The notes under the pieces: model-generated | Databases searched by the model: none | Told to the model about the DNA's origin: nothing | What the model saw: the letters and a program-made list of their open reading frames with translations, nothing else | Made by a program: the position numbers and the translations under genes | In this document: positions 16,533 to 24,562 of the stretch, piece after piece | How the letters are laid out: each line of letters starts with the position of its first letter | Numbering within the stretch: position 1 is the first letter of the stretch | Origin: an uncultured bacterium | Lineage (GTDB): Bacteria > Cloacimonadota > Cloacimonadia > Cloacimonadales > Cloacimonadaceae | Assembly (NCBI GenBank): GCA_937960795.1 | Contig: CALGPA010000027.1 | Location: 20,239 to 84,238 of the forward strand | Direction: 5' to 3' | DNA: 64,000 bases

Positions 16533-16654
16533 TCTCACTCCACTCATACTATAATGCAAGAGCCCCTTATAAAACACAGATTCTCACTCCCATTTCTTTA
16601 TAATCCTTCCCCCCTTAGCTGGAATCCGCCCCTAGATTAGTTAGTTCATGGAAC

Positions 16655-16678
16655 AAAAAAAGGGCGGTTTCCCGCCCT
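16655..16678 (-). terminator. intrinsic terminator of the Hsp20 gene
   Basis: On the minus strand, GGGCGG-GAAA-CCGCCC is followed by seven T, 25 bases beyond the Hsp20 stop codon. It is a textbook intrinsic terminator. Confidence 0.85.
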
Positions 16679-16702
16679 GATTGTTAAGCCTTTTTGGAAA
16701 AA

Positions 16703-17140
16703 TTAGCTGATCACGATCTCCTTTTTGGGGCTCGGCTCTTTCTTTGGAATCACCAAGGTCAGAACTCCATCCTCCATCTTGGCGGAGATTGAGTTTGGAT
16801 CCACATTCTCGGGAAGCATCAGGCTTCTTCGATAGCTGCCGCTATAGCGTTCACAGCGGTATACAGTTCCCTTATCTTCCTCATGCTTTTCATCGCATTG
16901 AGCCTCGATCATGAGCTGATTGTCATGAACAGATATTTTGACATTATCTTTTTTGAATCCGGGCAAATTTGCCACGATGCTATAGTCTTTATCGTGCTCG
17001 GTAATATCCATTGCCATAGCCCGGAACTTATCATCAGAGCTTTCTTCTTCAAACACATGGTTGAAGAAGTCGTCAAAGAGACTGAGCATATTGCTCATGG
17101 GCCTGATCTCATTGTTTCTGCGATACGGTACGATTCTCAT
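16703..17140 (-). CDS. Hsp20/alpha-crystallin small heat-shock protein
   Basis: 145 residues. The alpha-crystallin domain spans about 43-140, with DYSIVANLPGFKKDNVKISV, the hallmark Y-R-R-S-L-M-L-P segment (SYRRSLMLPENVD) and the A-x-x-x-x-G-V-L motif (AKMEDGVLTLVIPK). It ends in a Val-Ile-Ser tail resembling the I-x-I/V assembly motif. It is an ATP-independent holdase that keeps unfolding proteins soluble. GGAGG lies just upstream of the ATG at 17140; an ATG four codons earlier contains that site and is rejected. The gene is monocistronic, bounded by terminators on both sides. Confidence 0.93.
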   Translation of the reverse strand: MRIVPYRRNNEIRPMSNMLSLFDDFFNHVFEEESSDDKFRAMAMDITEHDKDYSIVANLPGFKKDNVKISVHDNQLMIEAQCDEKHEEDKGTVYRCERYSGSYRRSLMLPENVDPNSISAKMEDGVLTLVIPKKEPSPKKEIVIS

Positions 17141-17202
17141 GATAACCTCCATTACTTAAAGTATCTATGATCATGATAATCGGAAAATGCCGACAGGCAA
17201 GC

Positions 17203-17237
17203 AAAAAATTAGCAGCCTCGTTGCGAGACTGCTAATT
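17203..17237 (-). terminator. intrinsic terminator of the M6 protease gene
   Basis: Minus strand: ATTAGCAGTCTCG pairs with CGAGGCTGCTAAT around a CAA loop (17208-17237), followed by six T. The T-run continues the stem, which gives a strong hairpin-plus-U-tract 21 bases after the stop codon. Confidence 0.88.
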
Positions 17238-17258
17238 CAATGAATGGTGGTCTATTTA

Positions 17259-19952
17259 TTACTTGCTTAACAGCATCTTACGCGTCTGGCTAAAGTCATC
17301 GGTTCTGAGTCGATAGAGATAGATGCCGCTGCTCACGGGTTTGGAATCTTTGTCTTTGCCATCCCAATGTATGTTCATCTTAGCTTGACCGGGGATGCCC
17401 GAAAAGAGGCTGCGCACTTCTTGGCCCTTGGTGTTGTAGATCACGAGGCTTGCGGGAGCAGAGGGGTTCTTCACTTCAAACGAGATGATGGTGTCGGGAT
17501 TGAAGGGATTGGGGTAGTTTTGGCTTAGTCTGTTTTGCAAAGCGGGGCTATGAGCGTCATCATTTCCCACCCAATCTCCGGTGGCAAATCTACGTGCACT
17601 GCTGAAGCTGCTGTTTCCATAGCTATTTTGAGCCATCACACGCCAATAGTAGTTGCTATTGGGGTCCAAAAGCGGAGTGATGACGGAGCTCTGCATCAGA
17701 TCCGTCATTTCCACTACGGGGTTACTAAAGAACGGGTTTCCGGCAATCTGCAGGGTGTAGCTTTCGGCAAGATTGCTGGGTTCCCAGCGTATCTCTGGAT
17801 TGCGGGGAAGATTTGAAGCATAGTTTTGCGGCAGCACCAGATTGGGCACTGATGGGTTTTCCGTCAGAGCTCCGGTGCTGAATTCGACAGGGTCACTAAA
17901 GGCGCTGATTCCGATCTCGCCCATGCTGGCAACCTGCCAATAGAAGGTGCTATATGGCTCCAAGCCGCTGCCCTGGTAGAAAGCAGTGGAATGATCCACC
18001 AGAGTAATCACCATATTCTCAAATCCGGGATCACGGCTAAGCTGGAAGTAATAGCCTTCCGCACCGGGAACTTCATCCCATGAAAATAAGGGATTTGTGG
18101 GAACTCCTTCCTCCTGATGAGCAGGAGAGATAGTCTCTGGAGCCTCCATTGAGCCGATGATATTGAAGGTGTGCATTGAGCTGTCGTAATCCCCGTTTGA
18201 ATTTAGGGTGATACGTACTTTGCATTCTTCGGAATCGACAGTGGGGATGTTGCTCCACGTGTATGAGCCATTATTGTGCACGTTATCGGCGATGAGTTCC
18301 CATGTCTGCCCGGCATCAGTGCTATATTCAAGTTTCACCGTGCCGACAGAGGTTCTGGAGACCCAGCTTATGTTCCGGTTTGTTCCGGAAAACAAGGTTT
18401 CTCCCCCGATGGGGTGAGTGAGCTGCACATCGGTGATGCGGACGTCGAAAGTGATGCTCTCTCCGGCGTATCCTACGTTGTAGAGATATAATCCCCCGGG
18501 AGAATTGATGGCTGTGAAGCCGCTGGGGATGGTATTTTGGGTCATCGTCGTGCGGAGATTCTGCTCGGAAAAAGCAGCTTGGGACAGCATGCCATTGGTG
18601 GTAGTATTGTTTGCGCCGGGGCGGTAGATATAAAGCTCATCCGGAGGGCCGTCAGCATTCCCTTCCACGGATGGAAGAAGCCGATAGACCAGCAGTCCCT
18701 GACCCGGCAAAGTGGTATCATAGAGTCCATCCGGCTTGCGATATTCGAGCACAAATGACTCATTGCTGCGCCATGATTGGATCCGATAGATATTGTTTGT
18801 AGCAGAGCTGGCTACGGGATGGAGAGTGTAGCTGCCGGATTCTGTGATCCAGGGCACGTCATCGATCCATTGACCATAGCGATGTTTCATCCAGGCGCTC
18901 ATATGCTGCGGCGGATTTGTGTTGCTCGCCATGAGGTCCCATGAGCCGATGGGTGTGATGGTATTATTATTGTACCGATACAGATCCGGGGCACCCAAGG
19001 AGTGGAACATCTCATGCGCCAAGACGCTTGCTCCGCTGCTATTGAGTGAGTTTTCCAGCTGGAAGTTGAAGTCCCAGACTCTGGCGCCATGTATATATGC
19101 TTCTGCACCATAGAGCACCCAGCGATGAGGCCAGAGCAATTCTGCCCAGCCATCTGTCGCGCCTTGGATGATGAAGCAGACATTGTCGACATAGCCGTCA
19201 TCGTCTCCATCCAAATCCAGACTGGTCGGAATATCGTCGGCAACATAGTTTATCGCGTTTGCCAAAAGAGTGTGCTCCCGTTCTGTGCGCTCCCAATGGT
19301 CATCTTCGTCATAGCCTATGGGATTGGCGGCAGTTTGTTTGCGATAGTAGTTTCTGGGATGGCTGTCGATGTAGGTCAGGATCACTTCGTCATTGGGCTC
19401 GGGGTAGTAAAAAGAATCTACGGAAAGCTGCTCATAGGATGCAGCCGTGAAGTAGTTCTTCATGGAGTTCGCGCTTGGGCTCTCATCGTTGAAGATGGTG
19501 TTGTAAAAAGAAAAAGGCCGAGCAAATGGCGGATCATCGGCAAAGCGGATGAATACCACCAAGTTGTTTAGCTGCCCTTGATGTGGCGCGCGGCCGTTTG
19601 AATAGTCCCGCATAGACGCCATGCGATCATAGCGTTCTTGAATCTTGCTGGGAGATAGATTCACTCCCGGCTGAAGCGAACGCTGAGCGGGCAAATCCCT
19701 GCCAAATATGAGATCGGTCGCCTTGACCCCTTCGCCATCTTGCGCGGCATACACATACCAGCCTTCATCGTCTTGGATGATGCTGAAATTGTCTTTATCA
19801 TGGAGCCAATTGTGAAATTCGTCACCACTGGCAAAGATCTCTATGCTGCTGCCGTCAGGCTGCTGAAGCTCGACCGGCAAAAAGCTGTGAGGAGCGGCAA
19901 AAAGCATCATCCCCACGAGGCTGAGCATTATTACTAAAATCGTGTTCTTCAT
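17259..19952 (-). CDS. secreted M6-family metalloprotease with FN3-like repeats and T9SS-style sorting domain
   Basis: 897 residues from the ATG at 19952 (AGGAAGG upstream). A signal peptide (about 1-20, ending LFAAP) is followed by a propeptide. The M6/immune-inhibitor-A catalytic domain has HEMFHSLGAPDLY near 310, giving the HExxH zinc site with downstream Gly and Asp. Immunoglobulin/fibronectin-like segments follow (ITDVQLTHPIGGETLFSGTN; two FN3-like repeats with FYWQVAS and YYWRVMA). A type A sorting domain closes the protein (NYPNPFNPDTIISFEV, WDGKDKDSKPVSSGIYLYRL, basic tail). It is probably exported and surface-attached or released, for extracellular protein degradation in an amino-acid-using organism. 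Confidence 0.9.
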   Translation of the reverse strand: MKNTILVIMLSLVGMMLFAAPHSFLPVELQQPDGSSIEIFASGDEFHNWLHDKDNFSIIQDDEGWYVYAAQDGEGVKATDLIFGRDLPAQRSLQPGVNLSPSKIQERYDRMASMRDYSNGRAPHQGQLNNLVVFIRFADDPPFARPFSFYNTIFNDESPSANSMKNYFTAASYEQLSVDSFYYPEPNDEVILTYIDSHPRNYYRKQTAANPIGYDEDDHWERTEREHTLLANAINYVADDIPTSLDLDGDDDGYVDNVCFIIQGATDGWAELLWPHRWVLYGAEAYIHGARVWDFNFQLENSLNSSGASVLAHEMFHSLGAPDLYRYNNNTITPIGSWDLMASNTNPPQHMSAWMKHRYGQWIDDVPWITESGSYTLHPVASSATNNIYRIQSWRSNESFVLEYRKPDGLYDTTLPGQGLLVYRLLPSVEGNADGPPDELYIYRPGANNTTTNGMLSQAAFSEQNLRTTMTQNTIPSGFTAINSPGGLYLYNVGYAGESITFDVRITDVQLTHPIGGETLFSGTNRNISWVSRTSVGTVKLEYSTDAGQTWELIADNVHNNGSYTWSNIPTVDSEECKVRITLNSNGDYDSSMHTFNIIGSMEAPETISPAHQEEGVPTNPLFSWDEVPGAEGYYFQLSRDPGFENMVITLVDHSTAFYQGSGLEPYSTFYWQVASMGEIGISAFSDPVEFSTGALTENPSVPNLVLPQNYASNLPRNPEIRWEPSNLAESYTLQIAGNPFFSNPVVEMTDLMQSSVITPLLDPNSNYYWRVMAQNSYGNSSFSSARRFATGDWVGNDDAHSPALQNRLSQNYPNPFNPDTIISFEVKNPSAPASLVIYNTKGQEVRSLFSGIPGQAKMNIHWDGKDKDSKPVSSGIYLYRLRTDDFSQTRKMLLSK

Positions 19953-19977
19953 ATATTCCTTCCTAATTACTATCTTG

Positions 19978-20313
19978 TCATGCGTCCGAAGCATGGCTGC
20001 ATTTGTGACCACAATCGCACTTGAAACTTTGCTGCTGAGGGACGATCAGGAGTCTGCTGGCGAAAAAGAAAGTCTCCAGATCCAGATCAAATCCCGCAAA
20101 CTCATCAAGGAGCTCTTTCGGCACCCGGATCTTGAGACCACTTGCCTCAACGCAAGCATCACCATCCTGAGCAGGCTCGAAGAATAGGCGAAAATTCGCC
20201 CCGCTACAGCTGCGCTCTGCCAAGACAATCCTGGGCACACGAGCTCTGGAAAGAAAGAAGTCCTCTTTCTTTCTGAGGTATTGGGCTGCTCTATCTGATA
20301 TCGTGATCTGCAT
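19978..20313 (-). CDS. HesB/IscA-like protein
   Basis: 111 residues. The pattern of an A-type Fe-S carrier is visible but altered: ITISDRAAQYL at the start, CSGANFRLFFEP where IscA has C-S-G-M-x-Y, GLKIRVPKELLDEF, then a C-terminal CDCGHKCS in place of the usual CGCGxSF. All three carrier cysteines could be present (one in CSG, two in CDCG), plus an extra Cys. No isc/suf gene is near. It may be a divergent Fe-S carrier or a HesB-like protein of another role. It is followed by the M6 protease on the same strand and is divergent from lepA. Confidence 0.65.
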   Translation of the reverse strand: MQITISDRAAQYLRKKEDFFLSRARVPRIVLAERSCSGANFRLFFEPAQDGDACVEASGLKIRVPKELLDEFAGFDLDLETFFFASRLLIVPQQQSFKCDCGHKCSHASDA

Positions 20314-20429
20314 ATATTCTCTTAGTTATATCCTAATCTATCTTTTAGATCATACAAAATATATTCCACAAACAAAGTTTTTTTTGCGACCCGGCATCCC
20401 GCTTTGTAAGCCATCTTCGTAATCCCTGC

Positions 20430-20458
20430 TTGACAAATCATGCCCCATGCAAAATATG
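20430..20458 (+). promoter_or_regulatory. possible lepA promoter
   Basis: TTGACA at 20430-20435, a 17-base spacer, then AATATG at 20453-20458, about 55 bases before the lepA start in the divergent gap 20314-20513. The -35 is perfect and the -10 weak. Confidence 0.35.
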
Positions 20459-20513
20459 TCTTAAGACTATATCTGCTTGGCAGCGGAAGGTCTTAGAATA
20501 TTAAGGACATAGC

Positions 20514-22313
20514 ATGGAACAAAAATACATACGAAACTTCTGCATTATCGCTCATATCGACCACGGGAAATCCACATTGGCGGATCGCTTTTTGGAGGAT
20601 ACCCACGTGATCGGCAAGGGCATGGAAGTAGCTCAGCTTTTGGATAGCATGGATCTGGAACGCGAGAAGGGCATCACCATCAAATCCCATGCCATTCGCA
20701 TGGTGCATAAATATCAGGGGCAGGATTATATCCTGAACCTAATTGACACACCCGGCCACGTGGATTTCTCATATGAAGTCTCCCGGGCTCTGGCTTCCTG
20801 CGAAGGCGCCATCCTGCTCGTGGATGCATCACAAGGCATCGAAGCTCAGACCATGAGCAATCTGTATCTGGCGCTTGACAATGACTTGGATATCCTCCCT
20901 GCTTTGAATAAGATAGATCTTCCCAAAGCCGACGTGGACGGAGTGCAGCACGATATGATCGAGATCTTGGGCTGCGGTGAGGACGAGATCATGAAAGTAA
21001 GTGCCAAGACCGGCCTGGGTGTGACAGAGCTTCTGGACGCTGTCATCGAGCGGCTTCCCGCTCCCAAAGGCAATGAAGATGCTCCCGCTCAAGCCTTGAT
21101 CTTTGATTCATACTTCGACATGTATCGTGGCGTGGTCGTGCTCGTCAGACTCTTTCACGGAAGCCTCAAAAAAGGCGACAAGATTCGGCTCTTTAGCACA
21201 AACAAAGAGTATGACATCGAAGAGATCGGCTATCTGGGGCTCAAGTTTCAAGCACAAAAAGAGCTGCTCACCGGAGAGGCGGGATATATCATCGCCAACA
21301 TCAAAGAAGTGGCAGATGCCCGAGTGGGCGACACCATCACGACTGCCAAAAACGGCTGCAAAGAAGCCCTGCCGGGATTCCTCGAGCCCAAGCCCATGGT
21401 CTATAGCGGCATCTTCCCCATCAATGGAGATGACTATGGCAATCTCGTCGATGCCATCGCCAAGCTCAAGCTCAACGATGCCTCCTTGGTCTATGAAAAA
21501 GAAAGTTCCGCCGCTCTGGGCTATGGCTTCCGTTGTGGCTTCCTCGGCATGCTGCACCTGGAGATCATCAAGGAACGCATGATGCGGGAATACAACATCC
21601 CCATCATCGCCACCACTCCGAGCGTTCGCTTTAAGATCATGCTCAAAAATGGGACCGAGATCGAGGTTCACAATCCCATCGACTTTCCGGATCCTTCAAA
21701 CATCGATTATATCCAAGAGCCCTTTATGGATACCGAAATCATCGTTCCGACAGACTATATCGGAAACATCATGAAGCTGGCGCAAGAACGCCGTGGCATC
21801 CAGAAGAACATCCAATACATCGACGAAAAACGTGTGGCACTAGACTATGAGATGCCCTTGATTGAGATCATCTTTGACTTCTATGACAAGCTCAAGACAG
21901 TGAGCCGGGGATATGCCTCCTTGGACTATTCCTTCAAGGATTTCCGCACCTCAAGAGTAGTCAAAGTAGACATCCTAATCAATGGCGAAAAAGTGGATGC
22001 CATGAGCTTTATCTGCCATGAAGACAAAGCCCATTCATGGGGAAAAAGCATCACAAGCACCCTCTCAGAGGTAATTCCGCGGCACATGTTTAAGATCGCC
22101 TTGCAAGCCACCATCGGTGCCAAAATCATTGCGCGCAGCACTATCAATGCCATGCGTAAAGACGTCTTGGCAAAGTGCTATGGCGGAGACGTGAGCCGAA
22201 AACGCAAACTCCTCGAAAAGCAAAAGGAAGGCAAAAAGAAGATGAAGGAAATCGGCAATGTGACCGTGCCCCAGGAAGCCTTTCTTGCTGTGCTGAAATC
22301 CGACCGAGACTGA
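20514..22313 (+). CDS. lepA: elongation factor 4 (LepA), ribosome back-translocase GTPase
   Basis: 599 residues, the usual length. G-domain motifs: AHIDHGKSTLADR (G1), REKGITIKSHAI (G2), DTPGHVDF (G3) and NKIDLPKAD (G4). The family-specific C-terminal domain ends SRKRKLLEKQKEGKKKMKEI. It binds ribosomes and is thought to remobilise stalled or mistranslocated complexes. AAGGA lies six bases before the ATG. The gene is one base from the downstream Omp85 gene, so the two share a transcript, which is an unusual pairing. Confidence 0.97.
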   Translation: MEQKYIRNFCIIAHIDHGKSTLADRFLEDTHVIGKGMEVAQLLDSMDLEREKGITIKSHAIRMVHKYQGQDYILNLIDTPGHVDFSYEVSRALASCEGAILLVDASQGIEAQTMSNLYLALDNDLDILPALNKIDLPKADVDGVQHDMIEILGCGEDEIMKVSAKTGLGVTELLDAVIERLPAPKGNEDAPAQALIFDSYFDMYRGVVVLVRLFHGSLKKGDKIRLFSTNKEYDIEEIGYLGLKFQAQKELLTGEAGYIIANIKEVADARVGDTITTAKNGCKEALPGFLEPKPMVYSGIFPINGDDYGNLVDAIAKLKLNDASLVYEKESSAALGYGFRCGFLGMLHLEIIKERMMREYNIPIIATTPSVRFKIMLKNGTEIEVHNPIDFPDPSNIDYIQEPFMDTEIIVPTDYIGNIMKLAQERRGIQKNIQYIDEKRVALDYEMPLIEIIFDFYDKLKTVSRGYASLDYSFKDFRTSRVVKVDILINGEKVDAMSFICHEDKAHSWGKSITSTLSEVIPRHMFKIALQATIGAKIIARSTINAMRKDVLAKCYGGDVSRKRKLLEKQKEGKKKMKEIGNVTVPQEAFLAVLKSDRD

Positions 22314-22314
22314 A

Positions 22315-23967
22315 GTGAAGGCTTGGCGCGTCATATTGATAGCATTTATGATGAGCCAAGCTCTGAGCGCCATCACCATCGCAGAGATCCGCATCGACGG
22401 ATTTCCGGAGGATCAGCAAGGCGAGATCATCCAAGCATCAGGACTTCAGATCGGACAGGACTATGATGCAGCCCTCATCGATGATGCGCTTAACAATCTC
22501 TACAGCTACTTTCATGAGCAGCATCTATACTTCATCCGCATCGATCTTCCTGAGCTTATCCCCATCTCAGATGGCGAGATTATGCTGCTGTTTCGCCCCC
22601 GGATCTTGCAGGACAATTCCGGTCTAAAGCTCAGATATCAGGGTGTCAGGCACTTCTCGGAATCCAAACTCCATGAGATGGCATTCACTTCCGAGAGGGC
22701 AAGCTACTCCTTGAATGACCTCGAAGCAGTCTTCAAACGAGTTTTGGACGTATATCACCAAAGAGGCTACCTGTTTGCTTCGGTCCGGCTTGACTCCTTG
22801 GTTCTTGATGAAGAGATCACCGCTTGGTTGAGGATCGAAGAAGGCGGCATCCTCAGGCCCCAGCATTTTCACTTTCAAGGCAATAACACCACACAAGAAA
22901 GCACTCTGCTAAAGAATTCCGGACTAGCACGACAAAGCGTCATTACTCCGGATATCATCAGTCAAGCCGAAGAAAACATCAAGTCAAAGAGCTACATCCG
23001 CGATTGCACGATACTTCCACTTGATGAGGAGAACATCTTGATCCGCATAGATGAAGGGAGGATGACCTTCCTTGAGGGCGTCCTAGGTTTGGGAGAGGGC
23101 GAAGGATCGAGCAGGCTATCAGGGATGGTGAAAGTGGATTTTCAGAACCTCTGGGGAACTGATCGCGGCATCCGCCTTTTCTGGCGAAGAACACCCTCGG
23201 AATATAGCGAACTGAGCCTTTCCTACCACGAATCCGGACATCCCGCTCTTCCCCTGGCAGCAGATCTCTTCATCTCCCGCATGCTTCAAGACAGCCTTTG
23301 GATCAGATCTGAGTGGGACATAGATCTATACTACGAAAGCCTCTATCAAAAGATCGGCATCAGCCTTGGCTCTCGCAGGATAAGCCCGGGTAACTCACTC
23401 TCCGACATCGAGACAGACACAAATACCAGCCTTGGTGCATTCTGGGAGTTTAGCAACACCCGCGGAAACCGCATCCCTACCTCAGGAAAACATCTTGCGG
23501 CAAGCTATGACTACATCTTTGATCAGCGGGAAGATCATGCCAAAGTCGAGCTTTCAGCTCGGCAATACATCCCCATCAAGGGCAGATTCATCGGCTATTT
23601 GGGAGCTCATTACAAGACAAATCAACAAATGCAGCCCCCGGATTACGACCTCTTTGGCATGGGGGGATATGGCAGTCTCCGTGGTTATCGGGAAGATGAA
23701 TTTAGAAGCCGAAAACTGGGCTGGATAAACTCCGAGATGAGATACATGATCAATCCCGACACCATGCTTTATGTCTTTTATGATCAAGGATTTCTGTATT
23801 TACCGGATGACAGCCTAAAGCTGGATTTATTGGCCTTAGGTTTTGGGATCAAGCTAGGCACTCGGCTGGGTATCTTGAGCCTTGATTATGGCCTGGGATA
23901 TAGGGATAAAGGATTTAGCAACATAGGTTTAGGCATGGTCCACTTAGGCTTGGATATTGCACTGTAA
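22315..23967 (+). CDS. Omp85/BamA-TamA-like outer-membrane protein
   Basis: 550 residues. A signal peptide (about 1-19) is followed by two or three POTRA-like units (IAEIRIDGFPEDQQGEIIQ; LRYQGVRHFSESKLHEMAF; RPQHFHFQGNNTTQESTLL). A C-terminal beta-barrel of about 300 residues has the Omp85-like YGSLRGYREDEFRSR segment (compare R-G-Y/F loop 6) and ends with alternating strands (LGMVHLGLDIAL). The role is assembly or translocation at the outer membrane; it is shorter than BamA and closer to TamA- or patatin-associated types. It starts with GTG at 22315, two bases after the lepA stop. Confidence 0.8.
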   Translation: MKAWRVILIAFMMSQALSAITIAEIRIDGFPEDQQGEIIQASGLQIGQDYDAALIDDALNNLYSYFHEQHLYFIRIDLPELIPISDGEIMLLFRPRILQDNSGLKLRYQGVRHFSESKLHEMAFTSERASYSLNDLEAVFKRVLDVYHQRGYLFASVRLDSLVLDEEITAWLRIEEGGILRPQHFHFQGNNTTQESTLLKNSGLARQSVITPDIISQAEENIKSKSYIRDCTILPLDEENILIRIDEGRMTFLEGVLGLGEGEGSSRLSGMVKVDFQNLWGTDRGIRLFWRRTPSEYSELSLSYHESGHPALPLAADLFISRMLQDSLWIRSEWDIDLYYESLYQKIGISLGSRRISPGNSLSDIETDTNTSLGAFWEFSNTRGNRIPTSGKHLAASYDYIFDQREDHAKVELSARQYIPIKGRFIGYLGAHYKTNQQMQPPDYDLFGMGGYGSLRGYREDEFRSRKLGWINSEMRYMINPDTMLYVFYDQGFLYLPDDSLKLDLLALGFGIKLGTRLGILSLDYGLGYRDKGFSNIGLGMVHLGLDIAL

Positions 23968-24048
23968 AAAAATAACTTGCCAAGATCTTCAGCATTTGTA
24001 ACCTGACGCCAATATTCAAAAGTATATAGTCGTGACTAAGGACTGTGT

Positions 24049-24105
24049 GAAGATGCTGCCGCGTTTTGCGCGCCCATCTTCAACCCCAAACGGCACTCTT
24101 TTTTT
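24049..24105 (+). terminator. possible structured 3' end after the Omp85 gene
   Basis: GAAGATG (24049-24055) pairs with CATCTTC (24075-24081) around a GC-rich interior. A GCCG...CGGC pairing is an alternative, and the T-run is at 24099-24105. The T-run is 17 bases from the first hairpin, so this is not a classic terminator. Confidence 0.3.
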
Positions 24106-24180
24106 ATATGCCAAAACAAAACAACAAAAAAAAACCTAAGTAACGCCTGCATAGCAGGTCACTAACTTATGGAGGAAATG

Positions 24181-24369
24181 ATGAAAAAAGTTCTTTTAAT
24201 CTCCCTACTCGCTATGATGTTGATTGGAATGCTCACTTTTAGTGCTTGCCAACCCCAACCTCAAGAAGAAGCTGAAGAGACCATGACCGAAGAAGTCATG
24301 GACGAAGCCGCTGAGATGACCGAGGAAGGTGTAGAAGCTGTAGAAGAAGCTGTAGAAATTACAGAATAA
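24181..24369 (+). CDS. tiny acidic lipoprotein
   Basis: 62 residues. A lipoprotein signal (MKKVLLISLLAMM...TFSAC, Cys about 20) is followed by about 42 residues that are almost only Glu, Ala, Val, Met and Thr (EEAEETMTEEVMDEAAEM, then VEAVEEAVEI). The tail is likely a single amphipathic or disordered acidic helix, which recalls small Lpp-like or entericidin-like lipoproteins in size but not in sequence. GGAGG five bases before the ATG at 24181 decides the start. It has its own terminator and a 200-base leader, so it is an independent, possibly highly expressed, gene. Confidence 0.8.
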   Translation: MKKVLLISLLAMMLIGMLTFSACQPQPQEEAEETMTEEVMDEAAEMTEEGVEAVEEAVEITE

Positions 24370-24405
24370 GTATTTCAGTATCTACATCCAAATAGTGCAG
24401 TCCTT

Positions 24406-24438
24406 AAAAATGGGTAACTTCGGTTACCCATTTTTTTA
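24406..24438 (+). terminator. intrinsic terminator of the tiny lipoprotein gene
   Basis: TGGGTAAC-TTC-GGTTACCCA (24411-24430) is followed by seven T and preceded by five A. It is a strong hairpin and possibly bidirectional. Confidence 0.9.
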
Positions 24439-24562
24439 TACCAAAAAAAGCTTGCCATATCTGACAATCTCAAAAAAAGTGCCCGTATACTCAGATTTGA
24501 TCGGATACACTTGTTTTAGTGGAGTCAATAATCTGTCCTAAATACATTAAGGATGTGTAACT

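Larger units (their letters stand above)
15844..16553 (+). repeat. tandem duplication of a 355-bp gene unit
   Basis: Two units, 15844-16198 and 16199-16553, carry the same leader (CTGAAAACCAATACTA.AACA, then CAAAGGAGTT), a 98-codon gene and the same trailer (CTGATCTCA.TCCACTCAT). The offset is 355 bases throughout. The leaders and both gene ends are nearly identical, while the gene middles have diverged strongly. Confidence 0.9.

Noticed and set aside
21108..21671. 187-codon minus-strand frame
   Set aside because: Antisense shadow of lepA, whose reading frame is strongly conserved.
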